Part shown: positions 23,417-31,513 of the stretch, in pieces
How the letters are laid out: every line of letters starts with the position of its first letter
Numbering within the stretch: the stretch's first letter is position 1
Source of the DNA: Candidatus Wolfebacteria bacterium
Lineage (GTDB): Bacteria; Patescibacteriota; Minisyncoccia; UBA6257; UBA9933
DNA: 33,491 nt
Direction: 5' to 3'
NCBI GenBank assembly: GCA_024654025.1
Contig: JANLIR010000006.1
Location: 1-33,491 of the forward strand
Position numbers and translations under genes: made by a program
Notes under the pieces: generated by a model
Seen by the model: the letters and a program-made list of their open reading frames with translations, nothing else
What the model was told of the DNA's origin: nothing
Database searches by the model: none

Positions 23417-24085
23417 CTACTCTTTGAGAACAAAACCAACACCGCGTATCGTATGTATTAGAAGTTTGTTTTTATTTCCATCAATCTTCCTGCGAAGGTA
23501 TTTTATGTGAACATTCAGCTCATTATTTGTTTCCTCAAATTCAGGCCCCCATGCATTGTCAATAAGCTTCCGCCTCGTTATTACTTCTCCATGATTAGAA
23601 AGAAGTGTGTCTAGGAGTTTATATTCTTTTGGAGTAAGAGGAATAACTTTACCAGCACGGGTAACTTCATGTTTCTTCTTATCCATGACCAAATCAGCAA
23701 TCCTAGTTATATCTGAATCGGTTGTTTTTCGGCGACGTAACACAGCGCGAATTCGAGCAAACAGTTCATTGAGACCAAAGGGCTTTATCAAATAGTCGTC
23801 AGCGCCGACATCAAGGCCAGCAACCCGATCTTCTGTACTACCCTTCGCAGTAAGCATAATAATGGGTGTATGAATCTGATGCGCTCTAAGCTCCTTACAG
23901 ACCGCAAGACCGTCTTTCTTCGGAAGCATTATGTCCAGAAGAATCAAAGAATAATTATTCTTCATTGCTTTATTCAAACCTTCTTTACCGTCATACGCCA
24001 CCTCAACAGAATAGCGTTCGCCTTTTAACGCTCTTTTTAATATACTCACTAACTTTTTTTCGTCTTCGATGATTAAGATTGACAT
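23417..24085 (-). CDS. OmpR-family response regulator
   Basis: I start at MSILIIEDEKKL (222 aa). The receiver domain (about 1-120) shows the acidic pair EDE, phospho-acceptor Asp in LILLDIMLP, conserved Thr in MLTAKG and Lys in LIKPF. The DNA-binding winged helix (about 130-222) shows LTPKEYKLLDTL and HIKYLRRKID. The partner kinase follows 22 nt downstream. The start is supported by a TATAAT ending 7 nt before ATG, which implies a leaderless message. Targets are unknown; the neighbouring DUF3494 gene with its dyad promoter is a natural candidate. Confidence 0.94.
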   Translation of the reverse strand: MSILIIEDEKKLVSILKRALKGERYSVEVAYDGKEGLNKAMKNNYSLILLDIMLPKKDGLAVCKELRAHQIHTPIIMLTAKGSTEDRVAGLDVGADDYLIKPFGLNELFARIRAVLRRRKTTDSDITRIADLVMDKKKHEVTRAGKVIPLTPKEYKLLDTLLSNHGEVITRRKLIDNAWGPEFEETNNELNVHIKYLRRKIDGNKNKLLIHTIRGVGFVLKE

Positions 24086-24092
24086 GTGGTTA

Positions 24093-24121
24093 ATTATAGC
24101 ACCTATCATTAAAACTTGCAA
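24093..24121 (-). promoter_or_regulatory. Strong promoter of the two-component operon, leaderless type
   Basis: On the minus strand, TTGCAA (24116-24121) and a perfect TATAAT (24093-24098) with TG at the extended position are spaced by 17 nt. Only 7 nt separate TATAAT from ATG, so the mRNA should start at or next to the start codon. Confidence 0.7.
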
Positions 24122-24175
24122 GACATATTGTTAAATTTTAATGTTATACATAGTTTATTCACATATAATAAAAGC

Positions 24176-24266
24176 TAAGAAGTGCCCTTCGTAACTTTAC
24201 GTGAAGAAGGGCAGTAAAATAAACAAAATATGCTATAATAGAAAAAGCCGCTTTAACGGCTTTTTT
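24176..24266 (+). ncRNA. Candidate small RNA ending in a perfect terminator
   Basis: A TATAAT (24164-24169) would give transcription from about 24176. The product would contain a stem TGCCCTTC...GAAGGGCA (about 24183-24213), a single-stranded AT-rich part, and a terminator AAAAAGCCG-CTTTAA-CGGCTTTTT (24242-24265). No -35 box is clear and no ORF is present. Alternatively the terminator closes an antisense transcript, or acts as a 5' hairpin for the sigma gene from a TGCTATAAT at 24231-24239. Confidence 0.4.
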
Positions 24267-24295
24267 GAAACTTTAGCCTTATTCCATCGTTTTAT

Positions 24296-24826
24296 ATGTT
24301 AGATGGCGAGAAAAAGATAATTGAAGATGCCATTAAGGGCGAGGCCTCGGCTTTTGGCCTGCTTTACGATAAATACCAACCGCAAATTTACCGGTTTATT
24401 TATCTTAAGGTTGGCCACCGTGAGGAGGCCGAGGACCTCACCCATCAGGTTTTTCTAAGCGCTTTGCAAAATATCGAAAAATACCAGCACAAAGGATTCC
24501 CCTTTTCCAGCTGGCTATATCAAATATCCAGGAACAAAATCATAGATCACTGGCGAACCAGAAAAATCACTTTAGACATTGAAGATGCCGCAGAACAAGG
24601 AGAAAACGATTTAGAAATAGAAAAAATTGGCATTAGATTTGAAATAGAAAGAGTGCAAAAAGCCATCCCCCAACTCAAAGACGAATATCAAGACGTGATT
24701 ATAATGAGATTTATCGAAGAGCTTTCTTATGAAGAAATTGCGACAGCCTTAAATAAACCTCAAACAACCGTAAGAGTTTTACAGCACAGGGCAATAAAAC
24801 AATTAAAAGATATTTTAGAAAAATGA
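24296..24826 (+). CDS. ECF-type sigma-70 family sigma factor
   Basis: The 176-aa protein contains only regions 2 and 4 of sigma-70. Region 2 (about 10-85) includes FGLLYDKYQPQIYRFI and the -10-melting part SWLYQISRNKIIDHWR. Region 4 (about 118-172) has the helix-turn-helix ELSYEEIATALNKPQTTVRVLQHRA. It should direct RNA polymerase to a small regulon, perhaps its own operon. Its stop overlaps the start of the next gene (ATGA), implying coupled production with a membrane protein that is probably its anti-sigma factor. No SD is visible. Confidence 0.92.
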   Translation: MLDGEKKIIEDAIKGEASAFGLLYDKYQPQIYRFIYLKVGHREEAEDLTHQVFLSALQNIEKYQHKGFPFSSWLYQISRNKIIDHWRTRKITLDIEDAAEQGENDLEIEKIGIRFEIERVQKAIPQLKDEYQDVIIMRFIEELSYEEIATALNKPQTTVRVLQHRAIKQLKDILEK

Positions 24827-25311
24827 CAGAGGAAAAATTAGTAAAAATTTTAAGCGAATTAAAAAGCATTAAACCAAAAAGCGATTATTCCAAAAAATCG
24901 CGAGTTTTACTTTTATCTTTGGCAAATCCGGAAGCCGCGCCTCGCCTTGCAACTTTTAGAAGCGTTTTTGATTTTTTAAGAGTGTCGGCTGTAACCGCTT
25001 TTGGAATCATTCTTCTTCTGACTATATTCAGTGGGGTTTCTTATGTGAATAAAAATTTCTCCCCTATTTTGCTGCCTGGACTAGACCAAAAAAGCGTTAT
25101 AACCGAGGCTGATGAAATAAACAATTCTATCGATGTCACCTTAAAAGAAATAACTTATTTAGATAATTCAACAGCGGCAACCAACAACCAAATCGATCAA
25201 GTTGCCAACAATAAAAAAACATTAGTGACTGAAACGGTTCCAACTCCAACCTCGACTAATTCCCAGTATGACCAGAAAATAAATGATTTACTTGAAAAGG
25301 CATCACAATAA
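24823..25311 (+). CDS. Single-pass membrane protein, probable anti-sigma factor
   Basis: The 162-aa protein has an N-terminal cytoplasmic part (about 1-52), one membrane helix (about 55-76: VSAVTAFGIILLLTIFSGV) and a C-terminal extracellular part rich in Asn, Thr and Ser. There is no zinc anti-sigma (ZAS) motif and I do not recognise the family. Overlap with the sigma gene and the one-pass topology are typical of membrane anti-sigma factors, so that role is inferred from context only. The third gene of the operon follows 10 nt later. Confidence 0.65.
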   Translation: MTEEKLVKILSELKSIKPKSDYSKKSRVLLLSLANPEAAPRLATFRSVFDFLRVSAVTAFGIILLLTIFSGVSYVNKNFSPILLPGLDQKSVITEADEINNSIDVTLKEITYLDNSTAATNNQIDQVANNKKTLVTETVPTPTSTNSQYDQKINDLLEKASQ

Positions 25312-25321
25312 GTTAAGTTGT

Positions 25322-26104
25322 ATGAATATTTATAGAAAAATGATGGTTGTAGTTTTTGCGACCTTAAGTCTTTTTTTATTTAAAGGTCCGGTTTTTGCCG
25401 ACCAAATAGACCAGAATCCTAGCTCAACCACCTCAACAACAGCTGTTGTTTCCGCTCTGGAATCTAAAAAAGAATCCCTTACCGACGCCCTAACCGCGTC
25501 CTATGACGAATTAAACGAACTAAAAAGTGAGGTAGAATCGATAAAAGTCAATGACCCGTGGGATAAAATAAAAACAAACTTGTTAAATCAGACCGATAAA
25601 ATAAAGGATTATTACAATAACTCCAGTGAAAAATTGGGCAGCGAAAATATTGATCAAGATTCAATTAAAAGCTTGGCTAAAGAATTAAAATATTTTAGAG
25701 AGGGAGTTTTTAGCGAATATTATAAAAATTCAATAAATTTTATTCTTATTTTTGAAGAAGCTAATTTGTTAAAAATTGCTGACAGCCGTTTAGATAAAAT
25801 TTCATCTGATCTCGCTAGATTGGAAAAACAATCCGTTTCAAAAACTAAAACATTAAAAACACTTTATAATGACGCGGATAAACATTTAAAACTAGCCCAC
25901 GATTTAAACGACAGCGCCAAAACTTTATTTTATAACTACTTGAATCCCGTAAAACCCGACGAAACAAAGCCGGAAGAAACCAACCAAAAAAAAGAAGATC
26001 AGATTTCCGACCCTCAAGCGCTAATACGCAATATTAGCCATAAATCTCTTGATGAGCTTAAGGCCACTTACGATATTTTTATAAATATGAGTAAAACCCT
26101 GTAG
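25322..26104 (+). CDS. Secreted helical protein of the sigma operon
   Basis: I start at MNIYRKMMVVVFATLSLF (260 aa). A signal peptide ends near FKGPVFA. The mature protein is predicted mostly helical and coiled-coil-like, with repeated Leu/Ser/Lys spacing, and has an acidic, Glu/Lys-rich stretch (KPEETNQKKEDQ) near the end. The family is unknown. Its position after sigma and probable anti-sigma suggests an envelope protein whose level follows, or feeds back on, that regulator. The stop codon is formed by a palindromic insertion (26091-26182); the pre-insertion sequence would have encoded the same C-terminal SKTL. Confidence 0.75.
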   Translation: MNIYRKMMVVVFATLSLFLFKGPVFADQIDQNPSSTTSTTAVVSALESKKESLTDALTASYDELNELKSEVESIKVNDPWDKIKTNLLNQTDKIKDYYNNSSEKLGSENIDQDSIKSLAKELKYFREGVFSEYYKNSINFILIFEEANLLKIADSRLDKISSDLARLEKQSVSKTKTLKTLYNDADKHLKLAHDLNDSAKTLFYNYLNPVKPDETKPEETNQKKEDQISDPQALIRNISHKSLDELKATYDIFINMSKTL

Positions 26105-26182
26105 TGAATTTTGGCTTAATAAAATTTGATTTTACCCCGCCAATGGCGGGGATAGCCAAAATCTACTACGGGGTAAAACCCT
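26091..26182. mobile_element. MITE-like palindromic insertion with 10-bp direct repeats
   Basis: GTAAAACCCT occurs at 26091-26100 and again at 26173-26182. Between them lie imperfect inverted arms (26096-26116 and 26154-26174, 18 of 21 matching) around a perfect central hairpin CCCCGCC-AAT-GGCGGGG (26135-26151). Removing one repeat plus the interior restores CTT-TAA in place of CTG-TAG, with the same protein end. It encodes nothing, so any movement would be in trans. Confidence 0.6.
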
Positions 26183-26211
26183 TTAAATTTAAAATAGATT
26201 TCATCGGCTAC

Positions 26212-26243
26212 AAAAAATTCCCCGAAATATCAGGGAATTTTTT
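26212..26243. terminator. Bidirectional terminator between convergent genes
   Basis: AAAAAATTCCC (26212-26222) and GGGAATTTTTT (26233-26243) form a perfect 11-bp stem that is A-rich on one side and T-rich on the other. It can serve both the sigma operon on the plus strand and hup on the minus strand. Confidence 0.75.
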
Positions 26244-26267
26244 CAAAAGCACGTTCCTTGTAAAAAA

Positions 26268-26543
26268 TTATTTAACTGCCTCCTTAAGAAGCTTTCCGGC
26301 TCTAAACTTAGGCTTTACAGAGGCAGCGATTTGAATTTTTTCACCAGTCTTAGGATTAACTCCCATCCTTGCCGCTCTTTTGACAATTTTGAAAACTCCG
26401 AAACCGGTAATCGCTACTTCCTCTCCACGACTTAGTGATTTAACAATTGTATCAAAAACCGCTTCTACTATTTCAGTGGCTTGTTTTTTAACCTCAAGAT
26501 TAGCCGCTTTCATTACTGCTTCAACTAAATCTGTTTTTTTCAT
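26268..26543 (-). CDS. hup: HU-family DNA-binding protein
   Basis: The 91-aa protein matches HU throughout: MKKTDLVEAVMKAANL (dimerisation helices), GFGVFKIVKRAAR (start of the DNA-binding arm), RMGVNPKTGEKIQI (arm tip with the intercalating Pro) and KPKFRAGKLLKEAV. HU bends and compacts DNA as a dimer. The residues do not distinguish HU from IHF with certainty, but arm and length favour HU. Its promoter lies about 125 nt upstream, behind an AT-rich leader containing repeated TTCACAAAT/ATTCGTG motifs. Confidence 0.93.
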   Translation of the reverse strand: MKKTDLVEAVMKAANLEVKKQATEIVEAVFDTIVKSLSRGEEVAITGFGVFKIVKRAARMGVNPKTGEKIQIAASVKPKFRAGKLLKEAVK

Positions 26544-26666
26544 AATACTATTTCACAAATTTTCACAAATATACCCGCTAATAACACAAATAACCATTCG
26601 TGAAATTAACGCTCAAATTCGTGTTTATTCGTATATCAAATTCGACCTTTAAACCTATTGCCTAAA

Positions 26667-26695
26667 ATTATATAGGGAAAATCAACTAAATACAA
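26667..26695 (-). promoter_or_regulatory. Probable hup promoter
   Basis: On the minus strand, TTGTAT (26690-26695) and TATAAT (26667-26672) are spaced by 17 nt. The leader to ATG is about 120 nt and contains several ATTCGTG/CACAAAT-type repeats of unknown role. Confidence 0.5.
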
Positions 26696-26714
26696 CATTT
26701 TGTGGATAACTTCC

Positions 26715-28238
26715 CTATTTGGCGTACTCTACCGCTCTTACTTCTCTTATAATGTTAACCTTTATCTCGCCCGGGTACTTTAATTCCCCTTCAATTCTAG
26801 CGGCAATGTCCCGCGCCAGCTGGAAAGCTCCAAAATCGTCTATCTTCTCAGGAGTAACGAAAATCCTTATTTCCCTGCCTCCGGAAATAGCATATGCGGA
26901 TTTTACTCCCTCAAAGCCGGTGGCGATTTTTTCCAAATCCTCTAAACGCTTTATGTAATTTTCCATATTTTCTCTTCTAGCTCCCGGGCGGGCAGCCGAT
27001 AAAGCGTCGGCAGCCGCGATAACAAACGATTCCGGAGTAGAAAACGGATAATCTTCATGATGCGCCATCATTGTTTCTATAACATTTTCGGCTACTCCAT
27101 ATTTTTTTAGAATTTTCTGCCCTAATTCCACGTGATTACCTTGCACTTCATGATCTATGGCCTTACCAATATCATGAAGTAACCCGGCTTTTTTAGCTAC
27201 CTCGGCATTTATCCCAAGCTCTGAAGCAATCATCGCCGACAAATGCGCCACCTCTATTGAATGAACAAGCGCGTTTTGGCCATAGCTGGTTCTGAAATGC
27301 AACCTGCCGACTAATTGAATGATTTCTTTGGGCAAATCATAAACGCCCACTTCATACACGGCTTCTTCGCCTATTTCGTTAACTCTTTTATTAATTTCCT
27401 GTTTAGCTTCCTCGACTTTCTCTTCTATTCTGGCTGGTTGAATACGGCCGTCTTTTACGAGTTTCTTAAGCGCTAAATTAGCGATTTCCCGGCGCATTGG
27501 ATCAAAAGAAGAAATAACAATATAATCCGGCGCTTCGTCTATTATAAATTCAACGCCGGTCGCTCTTTCAAGCGCTTTGATGTTTCTACCATCGCGGCCG
27601 ATTATTTTCCCTTTCAAGTCCTCGTTTTCAAGCGGAAAAACACTAGTGGTAATTTCCGAAACATGAGAACGGCTATACCGGCCAATAGCTGTTAAAAGTA
27701 TTTCCAAAATCTTTTTTTCAACTTCTTCCTTTCTCTCTTTTTCCAATTTTTGCAGAGCGGAAACTAAATCTTCCTGATATTTTTCTTTGGTCCTTTCCAA
27801 AATAAGAATCTTTGCTTGCTCGGGGGTCAAGCTAGCCCGTTTTTCAACTTCTTGGTCGGCTTTTTTCTTAAGTTCTTCTACCTCGAATTTCCCTTTTTTT
27901 ACTTCTTCTACGTTACGGCTTAATTCCGTTTCTTTAAACCTCAAATCGCTCAATTGTTTTTCAATTGTTTCTTCTTTTTTTATTATTCTCTCCTGTTCTC
28001 GGTCTATATGCAGTTTTCTTTCTCTTTCTTCTTTTTTTGTTTCTTCAATAATTGAGGCGGATTTTTCCTGCGCTTCCAATACGATTTCCTTGGCTTTTGA
28101 TTTAGCCTCTTCAAACTGCCTTTTTACTTTTTCCTCAATGGAGTTTTTAAGCCGCGAACTGCTTAAGTGGCGGATTAAATAACCAACTACCGCGCCTACT
28201 AAAACCAAAATTGCCCAAAAAATTGGGTTTGAATTCAT
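26715..28238 (-). CDS. rny: Ribonuclease Y
   Basis: I start at MNSNPIFWAILVLVG (507 aa), because the track's first residue is a TTG 12 nt upstream. The order matches RNase Y: an N-terminal membrane helix (about 5-22), a long coiled coil (about 30-190), a KH domain with GKIIGRDGRNIKALE (about 215) and an HD domain with LLHDIGKA (about 350) and AHHEDYPF, then the C-terminal region. It begins bulk mRNA decay by endonucleolytic cleavage at the membrane. The length is normal. The promoter has a -35 box within the terminator of the downstream FN3 gene, giving a leader of about 140 nt. Confidence 0.96.
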   Translation of the reverse strand: MNSNPIFWAILVLVGAVVGYLIRHLSSSRLKNSIEEKVKRQFEEAKSKAKEIVLEAQEKSASIIEETKKEERERKLHIDREQERIIKKEETIEKQLSDLRFKETELSRNVEEVKKGKFEVEELKKKADQEVEKRASLTPEQAKILILERTKEKYQEDLVSALQKLEKERKEEVEKKILEILLTAIGRYSRSHVSEITTSVFPLENEDLKGKIIGRDGRNIKALERATGVEFIIDEAPDYIVISSFDPMRREIANLALKKLVKDGRIQPARIEEKVEEAKQEINKRVNEIGEEAVYEVGVYDLPKEIIQLVGRLHFRTSYGQNALVHSIEVAHLSAMIASELGINAEVAKKAGLLHDIGKAIDHEVQGNHVELGQKILKKYGVAENVIETMMAHHEDYPFSTPESFVIAAADALSAARPGARRENMENYIKRLEDLEKIATGFEGVKSAYAISGGREIRIFVTPEKIDDFGAFQLARDIAARIEGELKYPGEIKVNIIREVRAVEYAK

Positions 28239-28388
28239 AAATTGAATCAACCTCTAATGCTTCTGATAATTTTATGAATGCGCCAAAAAATCGCGGATTT
28301 GTATTCGCTTTTTCTGTGGCGTTATTTCGTAAAATTTCCAAATTCATTAAAAAGTTTTTAATTAATTTTCGGCTGTTTTATTGGGTTA

Positions 28389-28416
28389 ATTATAAATCAA
28401 AAACAAGCGCTGTCAA
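28389..28416 (-). promoter_or_regulatory. rny promoter nested in the upstream gene's terminator
   Basis: On the minus strand, a consensus TTGACA (28411-28416) and a consensus TATAAT (28389-28394) are spaced by 16 nt. The -35 box is the loop of the terminator hairpin at 28400-28432. Confidence 0.65.
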
Positions 28417-28432
28417 TGACGGCGCTTGTTTT
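28400..28432 (-). terminator. Rho-independent terminator of the FN3 operon
   Basis: AAAACAAGCGC and GCGCTTGTTTT form a perfect 11-bp stem with an 11-nt loop, and the minus strand continues TTTTTG. It lies 38 nt after the stop of the 812-aa protein. Confidence 0.75.
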
Positions 28433-28470
28433 GTAAAAAATTTTTGTCTTAGCTTGCTTCTTACTGCTCC

Positions 28471-30909
28471 TTATTGCTGTCCTGCTTTAAGTTTTTTTAA
28501 CTGCTCCAAAAGCACTAGTATCCGAACTTCGATTTGCCTTATTAATTCCTTAAGTTGAGCGATTAATTCGGCTTTAGAAAGAGGCTTTGTAGAAGTGGTA
28601 GTTGAAGTGGAATAAGTTGACGGAGAGTAAATGCCCCCGTAAGAAATAAGGTAATTAAGTTTGCCTCTGGTTGAAGGGCCTACTTCTCCGTAGCCGGGAG
28701 TGGAGGGACTGGCAATACCATACGTTTCCTGAAATCTTTGAACTGCTCTTTGGGTAGCTGGACCGTAATAACCGGTTATTTGCTGCTGGGGATAAATAGT
28801 TGGATTGGCGGACAATAATTCCTGAAGTTTCTTTACTTCGTCTCCGGATTTGCCAATGGTTAGATATTGAGTAAAAGTGAAGCTCGACACACTTGAAGGA
28901 ATAACAATTTGGCCGGTCCCTGAAACAGTTGGCTGAATGGTTGCTGTTGGTTGGGTGGTTGGAGCTGGCTGGGAAACAATAGAAGTTTGGCCGGGTTCTG
29001 CTTTTAGAACCACGGGTTGAGAATAATTATTGTTGGCGTCATAGGAATAAAGCGCGTAGTAATAGGTTTTCACCGCATCAATATAACTATCGATAAAATT
29101 CTGCAGGTTGTTGTTATAAACTATTGAGCCGTCAGTTCTTGAGGAAGGAGCTAAATTTTCTTTTCTGACTACCAATACTCCCCGGAAGTCTGATTCCGTT
29201 GTGTTTGTCCAGACAATCGTAACTGAATTACCGCTTCGCGATATTTTAGTATTTAAAGGCGCTTGCGGAGGCGTCGTATCAATTGATGCGCCCCCTCCAC
29301 CTCCACCGCCTCCACTACCGCTAGACGGGAGGGTTGTTGCCGTAACATTATTAACAGTGATTGCAACCGAATTAGACGTTGCCTGATTGCCCGAAGAATC
29401 TCTGGCAGTGGCGGTAAGCGAATGAGACCCATTTGCGGAAGTTTGCGTATTCCATGGCGCCAAATAAGGAGGGGTCGTAACTTCTGCGGCAATAACTACT
29501 CCGTCTAACTTAAATGTTACCCCTGCAACGGAAACGTTATCAGAAGCCGTGGCTGATACAGTTATAGTTCCTGAAACTGTTGATCCTGAAGCAGGTGAAG
29601 ATATCGAAACCGTCGGAGGAGTCGTGTCAGGGGCCGGATTAACAATTATTACAGCTCTGTTTTCAGCAGCCATTATCCCCCTTTCAACAATAACTTTGGC
29701 AGAATAAGTACCGGGAATTGAATAAGAACAAAGATTAGTAGCCGTATAAGTGGTCCCAGTTTGATTGTCATATTTCCCATTATAAGGAAGCGTGATATTA
29801 GTGCCGGAATCAGATCTGTTGCAATAAAAAGTATAATTTATATTTCCTGTTTGCGAACCGGAAACGCTTGCGATTAATGAAGCATTTGGCAAAGTTGAAG
29901 TTCCGATATTAGGAGAGGCTGTTAAAGTAGTCGACAGAGTAAAAGATTGGGTTGTGGCAGAAGGAATATTTGATAATCCTGAAACATTTCCCGCGGGGTC
30001 TGTGGTTCGAATGGCAAAATAATAAGTTGTTATAGCAGACAATCCGGAAATAGTCATTGATTGGGCTGTGCCGGCGACGGATGGGGCGGGTTCTCCGGTT
30101 ACCTGAATAGCTGAGGCCCAATTAGACAACGTTATTGTTGAAGCTGAATATCTGATGTCATAGCTGGCGGCAGTCCCTACGCTTCCGTCATTTCCAGGAG
30201 CTGTCCAGTTCAATTGAATTGAGGTTTGAGTCGTATTAGAAGTTGAAAGATTAGCAATGCTTGCAGGAGGAGTAGTGTCCAGAACTGCCGGAGTTGTCGC
30301 CGAAGCTGAAGTTGACTGAGCCGAAACATTCCCAGCCGCGTCATAAGCGGCGACTGTGTATGAATAAGCAGTGGCCGGTGAAAGACCAATGTCAGAATAA
30401 GAATTAGTGGCAGAAGTGCCTACTTGCGCTCCTCCTCGATAAATTCTGTATCCGGTTACGCCTATATTGTCGGTGGAAGCTGTCCAGGAAAGATTTATTT
30501 GGGAAGAAGAAATTGCTGTGGCTGATAAATTTGTTGGTATTGTGGGAGGAGTTGTATCACCTACCGCCGGTAAAACTTTGCTTACCTCCGCGGAAAAACA
30601 ACTTGCGTTATTAGAAGTATCATAAGCGGCTACGGAAAAGTACCAAGTCATGCCGTCGGTTAAACTATTAAAGGTATGAGAAGTGGTAAGCCCGACGCTT
30701 AAATTGTTAGCGTATCCCCCTGGGGGGCAAGCGCCGGTTCTGAGGCTAGTGCCGTAATAAATCCTATAGCCAGCTAGGTCCGGCTCGGTATTAGCGTTCC
30801 AATTTAAAGTTGCCGATCCGGCAAACGCTTGGTTAGTAAAAATTCCGCCTGAAATTAAAACAGCCGCCAAAAATAACGGCGTGATTAAAAATTTTTTATA
30901 TATATTCAT
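28471..30909 (-). CDS. Large secreted protein: FN3 repeats, Ig-like domains and peptidoglycan-binding domain
   Basis: The 812-aa protein begins with a signal peptide (about 1-30, FTNQAFAG). Three FN3 domains follow (about 31-115, 122-208, 213-320), then a PKD/Ig-like region (325-420) and a bacterial Ig domain (PPTVSISSPASGSTVSG, about 428-520). After a poly-Gly linker come another FN3-like domain (about 548-640), a Pro/Thr/Gln linker and a PG_binding_1 domain (about 672-748: GYYGPATQRAVQRFQE). It ends in an amphipathic helix (LIAQLKELIRQIEVRILVLLEQLKKL). It is likely held on the cell wall and displayed outward for adhesion or structure. The first FN3 domain resembles the small protein encoded just upstream, 29 nt away. 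Its C-terminal PG-binding type recurs in the gene at the window end. Confidence 0.85.
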   Translation of the reverse strand: MNIYKKFLITPLFLAAVLISGGIFTNQAFAGSATLNWNANTEPDLAGYRIYYGTSLRTGACPPGGYANNLSVGLTTSHTFNSLTDGMTWYFSVAAYDTSNNASCFSAEVSKVLPAVGDTTPPTIPTNLSATAISSSQINLSWTASTDNIGVTGYRIYRGGAQVGTSATNSYSDIGLSPATAYSYTVAAYDAAGNVSAQSTSASATTPAVLDTTPPASIANLSTSNTTQTSIQLNWTAPGNDGSVGTAASYDIRYSASTITLSNWASAIQVTGEPAPSVAGTAQSMTISGLSAITTYYFAIRTTDPAGNVSGLSNIPSATTQSFTLSTTLTASPNIGTSTLPNASLIASVSGSQTGNINYTFYCNRSDSGTNITLPYNGKYDNQTGTTYTATNLCSYSIPGTYSAKVIVERGIMAAENRAVIIVNPAPDTTPPTVSISSPASGSTVSGTITVSATASDNVSVAGVTFKLDGVVIAAEVTTPPYLAPWNTQTSANGSHSLTATARDSSGNQATSNSVAITVNNVTATTLPSSGSGGGGGGGGASIDTTPPQAPLNTKISRSGNSVTIVWTNTTESDFRGVLVVRKENLAPSSRTDGSIVYNNNLQNFIDSYIDAVKTYYYALYSYDANNNYSQPVVLKAEPGQTSIVSQPAPTTQPTATIQPTVSGTGQIVIPSSVSSFTFTQYLTIGKSGDEVKKLQELLSANPTIYPQQQITGYYGPATQRAVQRFQETYGIASPSTPGYGEVGPSTRGKLNYLISYGGIYSPSTYSTSTTTSTKPLSKAELIAQLKELIRQIEVRILVLLEQLKKLKAGQQ

Positions 30910-30938
30910 TTTTTAATTTGTTTTGACGACTATTTTTA

Positions 30939-31376
30939 TTATTTTTGAATTATTTTTTTAACTTCTGTTGAAAAACAGCTTTCGTTTCCTGATTTATCGT
31001 AAGAAGTTATGGAAAAATAATAGTCTTTTCCTGTTTCTAGCTTTTCTATAGTATAACTTGTTTTATTGCCTATATCCACCTTTTGTGGATAACCCCCTGG
31101 CGGGCAATTACCGGTTCGGGGTGTTGCGCCATAGTAAATTTTATAGCCCGCTAAGTCCACTTCTTTATTCGGGCTCCAGGAAAGAGTCGCTTTGCCGTTG
31201 GGGAATATATTAGGAATTAAACTGCTAGTGGACGCGTTATCGACAGATTTTTGTTCAAAATTTTTATTAACCGAAGGCGCCCCGTCTTTTTTTGACGCGT
31301 AAAACCAGTATCCAAATAACCCGACTATCACTATCGCTGCGATTAAAATACCTAATACTTTTTTTGTTTTATCCAT
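30939..31376 (-). CDS. Membrane-anchored single-FN3 protein
   Basis: The 145-aa protein has one N-terminal transmembrane helix (about 7-26) followed by a flexible linker and one FN3 domain (about 58-145). The domain contains VDLAGYKIYYG, RTGNCPPGGYP and SCFSTEV, closely matching the first FN3 of the 812-aa protein. The two Cys may form a disulfide outside the cell. It lies 29 nt upstream of that gene on the same strand, so the two are probably co-expressed paralogues, one membrane-anchored and one secreted. TATAAT ends 7 nt before ATG, indicating a leaderless transcript. Confidence 0.8.
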   Translation of the reverse strand: MDKTKKVLGILIAAIVIVGLFGYWFYASKKDGAPSVNKNFEQKSVDNASTSSLIPNIFPNGKATLSWSPNKEVDLAGYKIYYGATPRTGNCPPGGYPQKVDIGNKTSYTIEKLETGKDYYFSITSYDKSGNESCFSTEVKKIIQK

Positions 31377-31383
31377 TGGTATT

Positions 31384-31389
31384 ATTATA
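31384..31389 (-). promoter_or_regulatory. -10 box of the FN3 operon, leaderless type
   Basis: A perfect TATAAT on the minus strand lies 7 nt before the ATG of the 145-aa gene. No clear -35 box is seen (AT-rich TTTTAT-like sequence only). Confidence 0.5.
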
Positions 31390-31513
31390 TCAAATTTAAA
31401 TAATTATAAAATCTTCTTATCCACAATCGTTTTGTTGCGCATTTCGTCAAATCTCGTTAAGAAAATTTTTTGATCTAGCTCAAGAGTGATGGTGTCGAAC
31501 TGAAATCTTATTT

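Noticed and set aside
26104-26334. 76-aa plus-strand ORF
   Set aside because: It is created by the palindromic insertion and the terminator, and runs antisense into hup.
27787-28182. 131-aa plus-strand ORF opposite rny
   Set aside because: The Ser/Phe-rich shadow of the RNase Y coiled coil has no start signals.
28147-28347. 66-aa minus-strand ORF in the rny leader
   Set aside because: It overlaps the rny start in another frame, has no SD and no recognisable protein character; a leader peptide role cannot be excluded but is unsupported.
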